Shown here one piece after another: positions 10,369-18,739 of a stretch of 64,000 nt of DNA; the first letter of the stretch is position 1; every line of letters begins with the position of its first letter. The notes under the pieces are model-generated. The model was given only the letters and a program-made list of their open reading frames with translations, searched no databases and had not been told where the DNA came from. The DNA is from Streptomyces sp. NBC_01788 (GTDB lineage: Bacteria > Actinomycetota > Actinomycetes > Streptomycetales > Streptomycetaceae): positions 7,378,001 to 7,442,000 of the forward strand of contig NZ_CP109090.1 of assembly GCF_035917575.1 (NCBI RefSeq), read 5' to 3'. The position numbers and the translations under genes are program-made.

Positions 10369-10568
10369 ACGTCATAGGGATGGCGGGTCAGCAGGGCCGG
10401 CCACGGCCCGGTCCCGTGCGGAACCAGCAGGACGGTCCGAAGCCGTGTTCCATTGCGCAACGCACAGGTCACCTCGCGGCGCTCGGCGACCGGGTCCGGC
10501 GATTCACGGGCCGGGTCGCCGCGCCGGAGCGGGGCCGGCTTCTGAACGGGGCTCGTGTCGTCGCTCAC
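10369..10568 (-). pseudogene. CocE/NonD-type hydrolase N-terminus, cut off
   Basis: From a GTG at 10568 the minus strand reads about 65 residues with the start of an X-Pro dipeptidyl-peptidase/CocE hydrolase (EVTCALRNGTRLRTVLLVP, then WPALLTRHPYDVNTPAR). After DVNTPAR the frame runs antisense into the LacI 3' end and similarity stops; the catalytic Ser, Asp and His regions are absent. The GTG overlaps the GH51 stop as GTGA, so the lost gene was once translationally coupled to it. Confidence 0.65.
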
Positions 10569-12064
10569 CGGAGGGCGACCGCCGTCCACGACGTCGGCGG
10601 TAGTTCGATGGTGAGCAGGCCGTCGGCGAGTGCCGCGCCGGCGTTCGCGGCCGGGGTCACCCGGTCCTGCTGGGCGAGCGTGTTCTTCGCGTACACGTCG
10701 GAGTCGGCGAGCGTGACCGCCTCGGTGATGCGCGAGGAGCCGAAGCTGCGCACATCGATCGTGACCTGCGCGGCTTCCGCCAGGTCGCGGTTGACGAGGA
10801 AGACCGCGGCCCGGCCCTCGTCGACGGTCGCGACGGCGTCGACGACGGATGCCTCTCCGTAGCGCGCCGTTTCGTACGTCGGCGCCTCGATCAGGGGTCG
10901 GATCACCTCGCCGGAGGCGAGCCGACTCGTGATCGAGAACGGATAGAAGGTCGTCTGGCGCCAGGCCGGGCCGCCGGGCTCGGTCATGATCGGAGCGATC
11001 ACGTTGACGAGCTGTGCGAGGGATGCCGAGGTGACGCGGTCGCTGCGGCGGAGGAGCGTCATCAGCAGGTTGCCGACGACGACGGCGTCCGCCACCGTGT
11101 AAGTGTCCTCCAGGAGCCGGGGGGCGTGGCGCCACTCGTCGTGGATCTTCTCGGACTCCTGGTGTTCCTTGAGGTACCAGACGTTCCACTCGTCGAACGA
11201 GACGTTGATCTTCTTGTTGGAGCGTTTCTTGTGCCCCACGTGGTCGGCAGTCGCGACGACGGTGTCGATGAAGTAGTCCATGTCGATCGCCGAGGCGAGG
11301 AAGGAGCCGAGGTCGCCGTCGTGCTCCTGGTAGTACGCGTGGCACGAGACGTAGTCGACGTGGTCGTAGCTGTGCTCGAGTACGGTGCGCTCCCAGTCGC
11401 CGAATGTCGGCATGGTGGATCCGGAGGAGCCGCAGACGACGAGTTCGAGCTCCTTGTCGGCCCTCTTCATCGCGGCGGCGGTGCGGGCGGCCATCTTGCC
11501 GTAGTCGTCCGCTGTCATGAATCCGGTCTGCCAGGGGCCGTCCATTTCGTTGCCGAGGCACCACATGCGCACGTTGTGCGGTTCCGGTGTGCCGTTGGCG
11601 ATGCGCAGGTCCGACAGAGTCGTACCGGATGGGTGGTTGGCGTACTCGAGCAGGTCCAGGGCGGGCAGGATGCCTCGTGTGGCCACGTTGACCGCCAGCA
11701 TCAGCTCGGAGTCGGTGAGCTTGAGCCAGCCGGCGAACTCGTCGAGGCCGACCTGGTTCGATTCGAGCGAGCGCCAGGCGAGGTCGCGGCGTACCGGGCG
11801 TTTCTCGCGGGGGCCGACGGAGTCTTCCCAGCGGAACCCGGAGACGAAGTTGCCGCCCGGGTAACGGATGGTCGTGCTGCCGAGCTCTCTGACGAGTTCG
11901 ACGACGTCCATGCGGAACCCGTCATCGTTCGCGCTCGGGTGTTCGGGCTCGTAGAGCCCGCTGTACACGCAGCGGCCGAGGTGCTCGACGAACGAGCCGA
12001 AGGTGCGGCGCCGGACAGGAGCGATGACGGCCTGCCTGTCGAGTTCGATGTGGGCGCGGGGCAA
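10565..12064 (-). CDS. abfA: GH51 alpha-L-arabinofuranosidase
   Basis: An intracellular enzyme of 499 aa that releases arabinose from arabino-oligosaccharides. The GH51 barrel shows acid/base Glu173 in CLGNEMDG and nucleophile Glu292 in VSFDEWNVWY, with IRYPGGNFVSG near residue 68. There is no signal peptide. I chose TTG 12064 because it gives the standard family length and is preceded by GGAAAGGA; the open frame reaches far upstream through the permease gene. It is the last intact gene of the transporter operon, 134 bp after the second permease with a hairpin between them. The stop overlaps the start of a truncated CocE-like gene. Confidence 0.93.
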   Translation of the reverse strand: MPRAHIELDRQAVIAPVRRRTFGSFVEHLGRCVYSGLYEPEHPSANDDGFRMDVVELVRELGSTTIRYPGGNFVSGFRWEDSVGPREKRPVRRDLAWRSLESNQVGLDEFAGWLKLTDSELMLAVNVATRGILPALDLLEYANHPSGTTLSDLRIANGTPEPHNVRMWCLGNEMDGPWQTGFMTADDYGKMAARTAAAMKRADKELELVVCGSSGSTMPTFGDWERTVLEHSYDHVDYVSCHAYYQEHDGDLGSFLASAIDMDYFIDTVVATADHVGHKKRSNKKINVSFDEWNVWYLKEHQESEKIHDEWRHAPRLLEDTYTVADAVVVGNLLMTLLRRSDRVTSASLAQLVNVIAPIMTEPGGPAWRQTTFYPFSITSRLASGEVIRPLIEAPTYETARYGEASVVDAVATVDEGRAAVFLVNRDLAEAAQVTIDVRSFGSSRITEAVTLADSDVYAKNTLAQQDRVTPAANAGAALADGLLTIELPPTSWTAVALR

Positions 12065-12129
12065 TGCGGCGGTCCTTTCCGGGGGATGGCGCGGGGGTGT
12101 CGCGGGCTGGGTGGTGCCGTCGGTCAGCG

Positions 12130-12164
12130 GCCTGCCCCTGCCGAAAGGCATGGCAGGGGCAGGC
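12130..12164 (-). terminator. Intercistronic hairpin between permease and GH51
   Basis: A perfect 13-bp stem (12130-12142 with 12152-12164) and a 9-base loop lie between the transporter genes and the GH51 gene. It could be a partial terminator or an RNA-stabilising structure that lets the transporter be expressed more strongly than the enzyme. Confidence 0.65.
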
Positions 12165-12198
12165 GTGGGACGGCCTGGTTCAGGTCCTGGTACCGGTG

Positions 12199-13101
12199 TC
12201 AGCCCTTCACGGCGCCGGTGAGGCCGCCGACGATGCGCTTCTCGAAGATCGAGAAGAAGATCAGTGCGGGCAGCATGGCGAGTGAGGTGAAGGCGAGAAC
12301 CTTCGCGGTGTCCGTGGAGTACTGCGAGGAGAACACCTGGACGCCGAGCGGCAGGGTGTAGTTCGCCTGCGAGTTGAGGACGTACAGGGGCAGGAGGTAG
12401 TTGTTCCAGCTGCCGACGAATCCGAGGATGCCGACGGTGACCACACCGGGCAGCGACAGCGGAACCACCATGCGGAAGAAGAATCCGAGTCGGCTCATGC
12501 CGTCGATCGCGGCGGCCTCCTCGATCTCGTTCGGGATGGCTCTGAGGAACGGCACGAGGATGATGACGGTCGTCGGCAGGCCGAAGGCGATCTGCGGGAT
12601 GATCACGCCGAGCAGGTTGTCGACGAGACCGAGGTCCTTGATGACGAGGTACAGCGGAGTGATCGCGATGACCATCGGGAACATCAGGCCCGCGGCGAAC
12701 AGGGAGTACATCGCGCCCTTGAGCTTGAAGTCGTAGCGTGCGATCACGAAGCTCACCATCAGACCGAGGGCGACGATGCCGGCGGTGCTGGTGATCGCGA
12801 CGATGAGGGAGTTGGCGAACTCGCCCCAGAACACCGTCGACTTCAGGATGTCGATGTAGTTGCCGACCACCCAGGGGCGCGGCAGGGCGGCCGGGTCCGT
12901 GGTGATCTGCGAGTTGGTGCGGAATCCGCCGAGCACGATGTAGAGCACCGGTGCGATGCAGACGCCGACGAAGAGCAGCGCGATGAAGTAGGTGACGTGA
13001 CTGCCCCACTTCTGTGGCTTGTCGCGGTTGTTGCGGCGGCCGGTGGGTGCCTTCGGCTCCGGTGCGGGGGACATCCGGGAGATGGTGGTCGTCGCGCTCA
13101 T
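12199..13101 (-). CDS. Carbohydrate ABC transporter permease (MalG type)
   Basis: A 300-aa inner-membrane protein of the MalG/CUT1 class with six predicted membrane segments, beginning after about 35 polar residues. The coupling EAA motif is seen as EIEEAAAIDGMSRLGFFFRM with a following VPLSLPG. It pairs with the MalF-type permease upstream; the genes overlap as TGATG, so translation is coupled. The start could be ATG 13101 or the adjacent GTG 13104. With the lipoprotein encoded first in the operon it should import xylo- or arabino-oligosaccharides. No ATPase gene is present, which is usual in Streptomyces where a shared MsiK-type ATPase serves such importers. Confidence 0.92.
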   Translation of the reverse strand: MSATTTISRMSPAPEPKAPTGRRNNRDKPQKWGSHVTYFIALLFVGVCIAPVLYIVLGGFRTNSQITTDPAALPRPWVVGNYIDILKSTVFWGEFANSLIVAITSTAGIVALGLMVSFVIARYDFKLKGAMYSLFAAGLMFPMVIAITPLYLVIKDLGLVDNLLGVIIPQIAFGLPTTVIILVPFLRAIPNEIEEAAAIDGMSRLGFFFRMVVPLSLPGVVTVGILGFVGSWNNYLLPLYVLNSQANYTLPLGVQVFSSQYSTDTAKVLAFTSLAMLPALIFFSIFEKRIVGGLTGAVKG

Positions 13102-14123
13102 CACACGGTCCCTTCGGTGACTGCGCCCCTGAGGTCACGGCGCAGGACGAAGCGCTGGTAGATCAGGGCGACGATGAGCGAGATCACGAACATCACGACC
13201 GCGACGGCGCTTCCGTAGCCGTAGTTGCCCGCGTTGCGGCCCTGGGCGAGCATGTAGATCGCCATGGTCGAGGTGCCCGCCGTGCCCGAGACGTACTGGC
13301 CCCAGATGATGTAGACGAGGTCGAACAACTGCAGCGAGCCGATGATCGACAGGAAGGCCCAGATGCGGATCGTCGGCCCCAGCAGTGGCAGCGTGATGCG
13401 GCGCTGGATCTGCCAGTAGGAGGCGCCGTCGATCTGCGCGGCCTCGAAGATCTCGTCGGGGATCGACTGCAGGCCGGCGAGCATCAGGATCACCGCGAAG
13501 CCGATGTACTTCCACGTGATGATGGCCATCAGAGTCCAGATGGCCAGGTCCGGGTCGGCGATCCAGTCGGCTTCCAGGGAGCCCAGGCCGATCCGGTGCA
13601 GCAGGTCGTTGCCGGCTCCGTTGCTCTGGAGCATCAGGCTCCAGCCGGTGCCGACGATGACCTCGGAGATGATGTAGGGCACGAAGATCAGGACGCGGAT
13701 GGTCGAGCGGCCGCGGATCTTCTGGTTGAGCAGGAGCGCGAGGACGATCGCCAGCGGACCCTGGATGACCAGTGAGAGCACCAGGATCAGGCCGTTGTGC
13801 CACAGGACGTCGTGGAACGCGGGGTCGGTGAGGATCAGTTTGTAGTTGTTCAGGCCGACCCAGTCGGTGGGCTCTCCGTAGCCTTTCCACTGGTAGAAGC
13901 CGTAGTACGCGGCGAGCGCGACCGGGAAGATCACGAATGCCAGGAACGTGATGATCGCCGGTGCGGACAGGACCGCGATCTCCAGTCGCATCCTGGCACG
14001 GCCTCGGCGGTGCGCAGCCGCTCGCGGCGGAGCCGGGGGCACGGACGTGGCCGCGTCCCCGGCTCCGGGCGTGCCCTGCGACTGGCGGCCGTCGGCCGTG
14101 TCAGTGCCCAGGGTGTCGCTCAT
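13101..14123 (-). CDS. Carbohydrate ABC transporter permease (MalF/UgpA type)
   Basis: A 340-aa inner-membrane permease. About 45 polar, Pro/Ala/Arg-rich residues precede six membrane segments, the first being IAVLSAPAIITFLAFVIFPV. The EAA coupling loop is EIFEAAQIDGASYWQIQRRI followed by TLPLLGP. It is the MalF partner of the downstream MalG-type protein and lies ten bases after the substrate-binding lipoprotein gene. Substrate choice is inferred from the surrounding hemicellulase genes, not from the permease itself. Confidence 0.92.
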   Translation of the reverse strand: MSDTLGTDTADGRQSQGTPGAGDAATSVPPAPPRAAAHRRGRARMRLEIAVLSAPAIITFLAFVIFPVALAAYYGFYQWKGYGEPTDWVGLNNYKLILTDPAFHDVLWHNGLILVLSLVIQGPLAIVLALLLNQKIRGRSTIRVLIFVPYIISEVIVGTGWSLMLQSNGAGNDLLHRIGLGSLEADWIADPDLAIWTLMAIITWKYIGFAVILMLAGLQSIPDEIFEAAQIDGASYWQIQRRITLPLLGPTIRIWAFLSIIGSLQLFDLVYIIWGQYVSGTAGTSTMAIYMLAQGRNAGNYGYGSAVAVVMFVISLIVALIYQRFVLRRDLRGAVTEGTV

Positions 14124-14133
14124 GTCTGCTTAC

Positions 14134-15420
14134 TCAGCCCTTCTCGGCGGCAGCTTTGACGTCCTTGGCGATGTCGGTGGCGGAGCCCTTGCCGGCCATC
14201 AGGTTCACGACGGCGATGTTCATGGCGTTGCCGACGTTCTGGCCGTACACGGTGTCGAGGAACTGCATCGAGTAGGCGGCCTTGTTGAAGGCCTGCAGTG
14301 CCGAGATGTTGTAGGGCTCGGTGACGACCCCCTGGGCTTCCTTGTTCACCGGGATGGTGTCGAAGGCCTCGGCGTAGGCCTCCTGCTGCTCCTTGGTCAC
14401 GACGAACTGGAGGAAGCCCAGGGCCTCCTTCGGTGCGTTCTTGGAGAGCGAGTATCCGCCGGCGCCGCCCATGATGGCGGTCGGGTCGCCCTTGCCGCCG
14501 GGCACGGCGGGGAAGGGGAACCAGCCCAGGTCGGGGAGCGGCTTCTTGTCCGGGGTCAGATCGGCGATCACACCGGGATCCCAGTTGCCCATGAGCTCCA
14601 TGGCCGCCTTGTGGTTGGCGATCATGCCCGCCGAGGACCCGGCGCCCTGCTGCGACGTTGCCGTCAGGAAACCCTTCTGGAAGGGTTCGGTCTCCAGGAG
14701 TTCAGCGAGGTCTTCGCCGGCGCTGGTCCAGCACGGGTCGTCGAACGTGAGCGACTTGGCGGCCTCCTGCGTGCTCTCCTGGCTGCACTCGCGCAGGGCG
14801 AAGTTGTAGTACCAGTGCGCGGCCGGCCAGGCGTCCTTGGCGCCGACCGCGATCGGCGCGACCTTGATCGCCTTCAGCTTCGCGACGGCGTCCTTGAGCT
14901 CGTCCATCGTCGTCGGCGCCGAGGTGATGCCGGCCTTCTTGAACAGGTCCTCGCTGTAGTAGATGCCTTCGGGCTGCGTGTCGAGCGGCATCGCGTAGAC
15001 CTTGCCGTCGATCGAGACGCCTTCGAGGGCCGCTTCGCCCACGTTCGCCTTGTCGGTGTCGGCCAGTTCCAGTGCCTGGATCTGGCCGGCGTTGACCATG
15101 GCCTGCATCTTGCCGCCACCGCGCTGCAGGAAGATGCCGGGCGCGGAGTTCGAGTTGAGCGCGTTCTGCAGCTTGCCGTCGAGGTCCTCGTTCTGGACCG
15201 ATTGGATCTTGATCGCGACGTCCGGGTGCAGCGCGTGGTACGCCTTCGCGGCGTCCTTCCAGTACTGCGCACCGCGCCCTTCCATCGCGTTCGTCCAGAG
15301 GGTCACCGTGCCCTGGCCGTCGGACGAACTGCTGTCGCCGCCGCCGGCGCAGCCGGCTGCGGCGAGTGCGATGCACAAGCCGATCGCGGCAGCCGTCGCG
15401 CAGCGGGTTTTCCTCATCAT
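14134..15420 (-). CDS. Sugar-binding lipoprotein of the ABC importer
   Basis: A 428-aa extracellular solute-binding protein, family 1. Residues 1-23 are a lipoprotein signal with the lipobox LAAAGC and Cys24 as the lipidation site, followed by a Gly/Ser linker. The mature part shows the usual two-lobe pattern (VTLWTNAMEGRG, PDVAIKIQSVQNED, GIYYSEDLFKKAGI, WDPGVIADL). ATG codons at 15420 and 15417 follow GGGAG; a start at 15474 would be too long. This is the first gene of the operon SBP-permease-permease-GH51. The promoter region contains a 16-bp perfect palindrome at 15463-15478, so induction by relief of LacI-type repression is likely. Confidence 0.93.
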   Translation of the reverse strand: MMRKTRCATAAAIGLCIALAAAGCAGGGDSSSSDGQGTVTLWTNAMEGRGAQYWKDAAKAYHALHPDVAIKIQSVQNEDLDGKLQNALNSNSAPGIFLQRGGGKMQAMVNAGQIQALELADTDKANVGEAALEGVSIDGKVYAMPLDTQPEGIYYSEDLFKKAGITSAPTTMDELKDAVAKLKAIKVAPIAVGAKDAWPAAHWYYNFALRECSQESTQEAAKSLTFDDPCWTSAGEDLAELLETEPFQKGFLTATSQQGAGSSAGMIANHKAAMELMGNWDPGVIADLTPDKKPLPDLGWFPFPAVPGGKGDPTAIMGGAGGYSLSKNAPKEALGFLQFVVTKEQQEAYAEAFDTIPVNKEAQGVVTEPYNISALQAFNKAAYSMQFLDTVYGQNVGNAMNIAVVNLMAGKGSATDIAKDVKAAAEKG

Positions 15421-15462
15421 CGTGGGAACTCCCTGATCCGTTGTGGTTGATCCAACTGCTAA

Positions 15463-15478
15463 TAGTTTGCGCAAACTA
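15463..15478. promoter_or_regulatory. LacI-type operator palindrome
   Basis: tagtttgcgcaaacta is a perfect 16-bp even-centred palindrome with the central CG-containing core typical of LacI-family operators. It lies about 45 bp upstream of the lipoprotein start. The LacI protein at 9293-10351 is the natural candidate binder. Confidence 0.7.
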
Positions 15479-15539
15479 ATGAGCCATCAGTGAAGTAGGA
15501 GCAAGGTGTACCGCCCGAAATGAACGAGAGACAAGCAAC

Positions 15540-15553
15540 AGTTTTCGCAAGTT
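15540..15553. promoter_or_regulatory. Second, imperfect copy of the operator
   Basis: agttttcgcaagtt matches the core agtttgcgcaaact in 11 of 14 positions and lies in the divergent region before the GH39 gene. It may let the same regulator act on both transcripts. Confidence 0.45.
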
Positions 15554-15750
15554 GTGCAATCGTTACTGAGGCATCGGCCGTCGTACGTGATCACGAACGG
15601 GTGCGGTGACGATCGGGAAGGTGCGATGGCTTGACACCGTTTTCCCCGTCTCCCTACGGTGCGCAGCACGTTGAGCGAGAGCCGGTTGGTCCACCCGCCC
15701 GCCCCGGCGAGTCTCGCCCCCCACCGCACCGCAGCGAAGGAACCCCCACC

Positions 15751-17298
15751 ATGCGGATCGTCGTCCCCCGGCAGCCGACAGCCCGGTTCTCCGACGCCTG
15801 GCGCCACTGCGTCGGCACGGGCCGGTTCGACCTCGCGCTGCGGCGCGACTACCAGGAGTCGCTCGACCTCGTTCAGCGGGAGATCGGTTTCCGGTACATC
15901 CGGGGGCACGGCCTGCTCAGCGACGGGATGGGCGTCCACCGCCCCTACGACTACGCCGCCGAGCGGCGCGTGCGCCACGCCTTCACGTACGTCGACCAGG
16001 TCGTGGACGCCTACCTGGGGATGGGTGTCGCGCCCTTCCTCGAGCTCGGCTTCATGCCGTCCGGGCTCGCCTCCGGCGACGACACCGTGTTCTGGTGGAA
16101 GGGCAACGTCACTCCTCCTCGCGACGAGAAGGAGTGGGCGGACCTCGTCCGCGCCGTCATCGGGCACCTGGTCGACCGCTACGGCATCGACCAGGTGCGC
16201 CGGTGGCCGATCGAGGTGTGGAACGAGCCCAACCTGGCGCCGTTCTGGTCCGCGGACCAGAACGCCTACCACCGCCTCTACGAGGTGACCTCGCTGGCCG
16301 TCAAGGAGGTCGACGCCGAACTCCAGGTCGGCGGCCCCTCACTGGCGCCGGGTTACGAGGACGGGTGGATCCGGCGCTTCGCCGAGTTCGTCGAGGCCCG
16401 CGACCTGCCGATCGACTTCGTGAGCCGCCACGCCTACTCCTCCGGCCCCGTCCAGCCCGTCCCCTTCGGCGCTCACCAGACGCTCATGCCGGCGTCGGCG
16501 CTGCTGGAGCAGTTCGGCGCCCCACGACGGCAGCTGGCGGGCACCGGGCTCGCGGGCCTGCCGCTCCACATCACCGAGTTCAACTCCTCGTACCGGCCGG
16601 ACAACCCGGTCCACGACACCGCGTTCCACGCGGCGTATCTCGCGCCGGTGCTGGTGAACGGGGGTGACCTCGCGGACTCGTTCTCGTACTGGACGTTCAG
16701 CGACGTGTTCGAGGAGGTGGGCATCCCCACCGCGCCGTTCCACGGCGGCTTCGGCTTGTTGACGCACCGTCAGGTCAAGAAGCCCACCTACCACCTGTAC
16801 ACGTTCATGGCCGAGATGGGTGAGCAGATGCTCGCCCGAGGCGAGGACCACCTGGTGACGCGGCACGGCGACGGACGCGTCACCGTGCTGGCCTGGGCGC
16901 CGGCCGACCCGGCCGGCGGCGATCCCGTCGACGGCCACACCGTCCGGCTGACCCTGCCCGTCGGCGCCCCGGACGCGCAGGGCTCCGCCTTCGCCCGCCG
17001 CCGCTCCGTGAGCGAGGACGCCGGCAACCCTTGGGCCGCCTGGTGCGAGATGGGGCGGCCGCTCGCGCCCGGCAACCGCCAGCTCGACGCTCTCCGTGAG
17101 GCCGCCGAACCCGCCCGCTCGCACCGGAGCGTGCCCGTCGCCGGCGGGCGCGCCGACGTGGACCTGGTCCTGCGCCGCAACGAGGTGACGCTGCTGGAGC
17201 TCACCCCGGTCGTCGACGAGACGCCGGAGTGGTGGAGCGACGACCGGCTGTTCGGCCTCGGCGGCGAGGACGTCGACGCCTCCGTCAACCGGTCGTGA
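15751..17298 (+). CDS. GH39 beta-xylosidase-like glycosidase
   Basis: A 515-aa protein without a signal peptide. The GH39 barrel shows acid/base Glu159 in EVWNEPNLAPFW and nucleophile Glu276 in LHITEFNSSY, with SYWTFSDVFEE completing the active-site set. The C-terminal 150 residues form the small beta-sandwich of the family. GH39 beta-xylosidases remove xylose from the non-reducing ends of xylo-oligosaccharides, which fits the divergent ABC importer. The ATG at 15751 is preceded by GAAGGA. The stretch GDPVDGHT to ARRRSVSEDAGNPW is a loop in the sandwich and not unusual. Family is firm; the precise substrate is inferred. Confidence 0.92.
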   Translation: MRIVVPRQPTARFSDAWRHCVGTGRFDLALRRDYQESLDLVQREIGFRYIRGHGLLSDGMGVHRPYDYAAERRVRHAFTYVDQVVDAYLGMGVAPFLELGFMPSGLASGDDTVFWWKGNVTPPRDEKEWADLVRAVIGHLVDRYGIDQVRRWPIEVWNEPNLAPFWSADQNAYHRLYEVTSLAVKEVDAELQVGGPSLAPGYEDGWIRRFAEFVEARDLPIDFVSRHAYSSGPVQPVPFGAHQTLMPASALLEQFGAPRRQLAGTGLAGLPLHITEFNSSYRPDNPVHDTAFHAAYLAPVLVNGGDLADSFSYWTFSDVFEEVGIPTAPFHGGFGLLTHRQVKKPTYHLYTFMAEMGEQMLARGEDHLVTRHGDGRVTVLAWAPADPAGGDPVDGHTVRLTLPVGAPDAQGSAFARRRSVSEDAGNPWAAWCEMGRPLAPGNRQLDALREAAEPARSHRSVPVAGGRADVDLVLRRNEVTLLELTPVVDETPEWWSDDRLFGLGGEDVDASVNRS

Positions 17299-17474
17299 GT
17301 GCCCTGCCGCCCACCGGCCCGCTCGCACGGCCGGGAGCACACCGAGACCTCGATGCTCGCCGCGCACCTGCTCCGGTCCATGTTCGTCCACGTCAACACC
17401 CTGTCGGCCCGCAGGCCCTGGCGGAACCGGCCTGGGCATCGAGGCCCGGTGACGAGGACAGGCGCGGCAGCACG

Positions 17475-17846
17475 ATGCGGGCACCCGGTGCACTGGACCG
17501 GCTCGACTTCCTCCACCGGTCCGCCGACCGGTTCGGCATCCGGAACACGGCTACGAGAGTCGATCCGCGGCTCGCCCACTTCCTGGCCGAGGTGGCGGGC
17601 GAGTCACGACGCTTCTCGCTGGTGCCTGGCCCTCCGGCTTATCTGTTGGCGGACCGAGTACGAGAGGAGCTCCTACCACTCGCCTGGCCGCGGATGACCG
17701 GTTGTGCTGTCGTGATCCGCCCCGATCTACTGGAAGTCCTGGCCGAACGGGCGTCCGGGGAGGAGCGTGGTGGCCGGCCCTGGTCCTCTACCTCGCCGCC
17801 GCTGACCCCAGTTCGCACCTTGCTCTGGACTTCTCGACGTACCTGA
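17475..17846 (+). CDS. Hypothetical short protein, uncertain
   Basis: An open frame of 123 codons whose first 100 codons have a plausible Streptomyces codon pattern and sensible protein composition (alternating Leu, Arg, Asp, with HFLAEVAGESRRFSLVPGPP), but no recognised domain. No ribosome site stands out before the ATG. Near 17770 the sense moves to another frame (ALVLYLAAAD), so a frameshift or a chimeric end is likely. It ends against the repeat block at 17830. It may be a decayed gene at the edge of an old insertion. Confidence 0.3.
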   Translation: MRAPGALDRLDFLHRSADRFGIRNTATRVDPRLAHFLAEVAGESRRFSLVPGPPAYLLADRVREELLPLAWPRMTGCAVVIRPDLLEVLAERASGEERGGRPWSSTSPPLTPVRTLLWTSRRT

Positions 17847-17952
17847 CGGATCACCAGGTATGTCAGCATCCGATCAGCATTGGACCGGGGCAGTCTTCCG
17901 TACATGCTCCCGGTCGACGGCTTCGCGGCAGCCTGCTTCCTGGGTGGGTGTC
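17830..17952 (+). repeat. Truncated copy of the panD-upstream/element-end block
   Basis: This stretch aligns without gaps to 55048-55148, just upstream of panD: both carry gtcagcatccNNtcagcat and, 50 bases later, cggtNggcttcgcggcagcctg-type sequence (each read in short identical runs). The same block precedes attL at 32186. The copy ends near 17952, before the att core, where the truncated DUF1931 gene begins. Confidence 0.75.
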
Positions 17953-18245
17953 CTGTCGAGGGGAGGGTGTGCGGCGAGCTGTTCCAGGATCGGCTTCAGC
18001 TCGACCTCCTCGTCGAGCCGCCGGAACCGGTGGATGCTCTCCTGGAGGCCCTTGGTGATCGGTAGATCCCACGGTTCGACGGTATCCCTGCCGTTGGCCT
18101 TGGCCGACGCCTGGCCGACGACCAAAAGGTCGTAGAGCTTGGCGTCGACGAAATCGCCGTATCGCTTCAGGTCGTTCCTGTCCACGTCGAGGCTTGCGGC
18201 GGCGCGGAAGAACCTCTCGAACTTCGACACACCCATCAGGGTCAT
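17874..18245 (-). pseudogene. DUF1931 (histone-fold-like) protein, C-terminus replaced
   Basis: The first 95 residues (MGVSKFERFFRAAASLDVD, then FVDAKLYDLLVVGQASAKAN and EPWDLPITKGLQESIH) are a clear DUF1931 protein, a small archaeal/bacterial family with a histone-like fold of unproven role. Normal members are about 150 aa. Here similarity ends at HPPLD (about 17960) and 28 unrelated residues follow, encoded antisense to the repeat block at 17830-17952. The gene was therefore cut by the insertion or recombination that made that boundary. The ATG at 18245 gives MTLMGVSK; the second Met is the likelier family start. It may still produce a shortened protein. Confidence 0.8.
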
Positions 18246-18739
18246 GCCTCTCGCCTCCTCACCGGGAACGGACGGCGCCGATCGCTCCCGCCCGCGCCGC
18301 CGTCGGCTGTTACCCGGTCGAGATTCGCAGAGCCCCCTGCTGAGCGCCTCCGCACCCCAGGCCGAAAAAAGTCGCCCCCTCTTCCCCTGGCAGAGCAGCA
18401 TGAAGTGCGCAGGCATCCCTCGGCCAGCCGATCGGCCGTCCGTCCGCAGGAGGCTGCACGGCGTTGCGGGGGAGCGGGACTGTATCAGGGCACCCAGGGG
18501 ACGTGAGAGCGCGGACCTGGTGCGTCCGGGACCGGGGTACGCAGGGCGCCACGCGCTCATGTCCGCGGAGGCCGATACCCCCTGCAATGCCGAATACGGG
18601 CAGGTCAGCGACGAATGCGTCAACGACCGCAACGGCTATCGTAATCCGAGCAAGGGCCACCCATCCGCTGCAGCGCTGTAGCAGGGCAGCCCGCCCGATT
18701 GCTACTGGCACCGCTCGGCGCAAAAGTTCCAGTGAGGCA
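18246..18739. other. Intergenic stretch of about 490 bp
   Basis: It should hold the promoter of the DUF1931 gene and the 3' region of the PucR gene. I find no reliable open frame, no long hairpin and no known operator here. Confidence 0.45.

Noticed and set aside
11126..12361. Plus-strand open frame of 411 codons over the GH51 gene
   Set aside because: Antisense shadow; the GH51 catalytic motifs are on the other strand.
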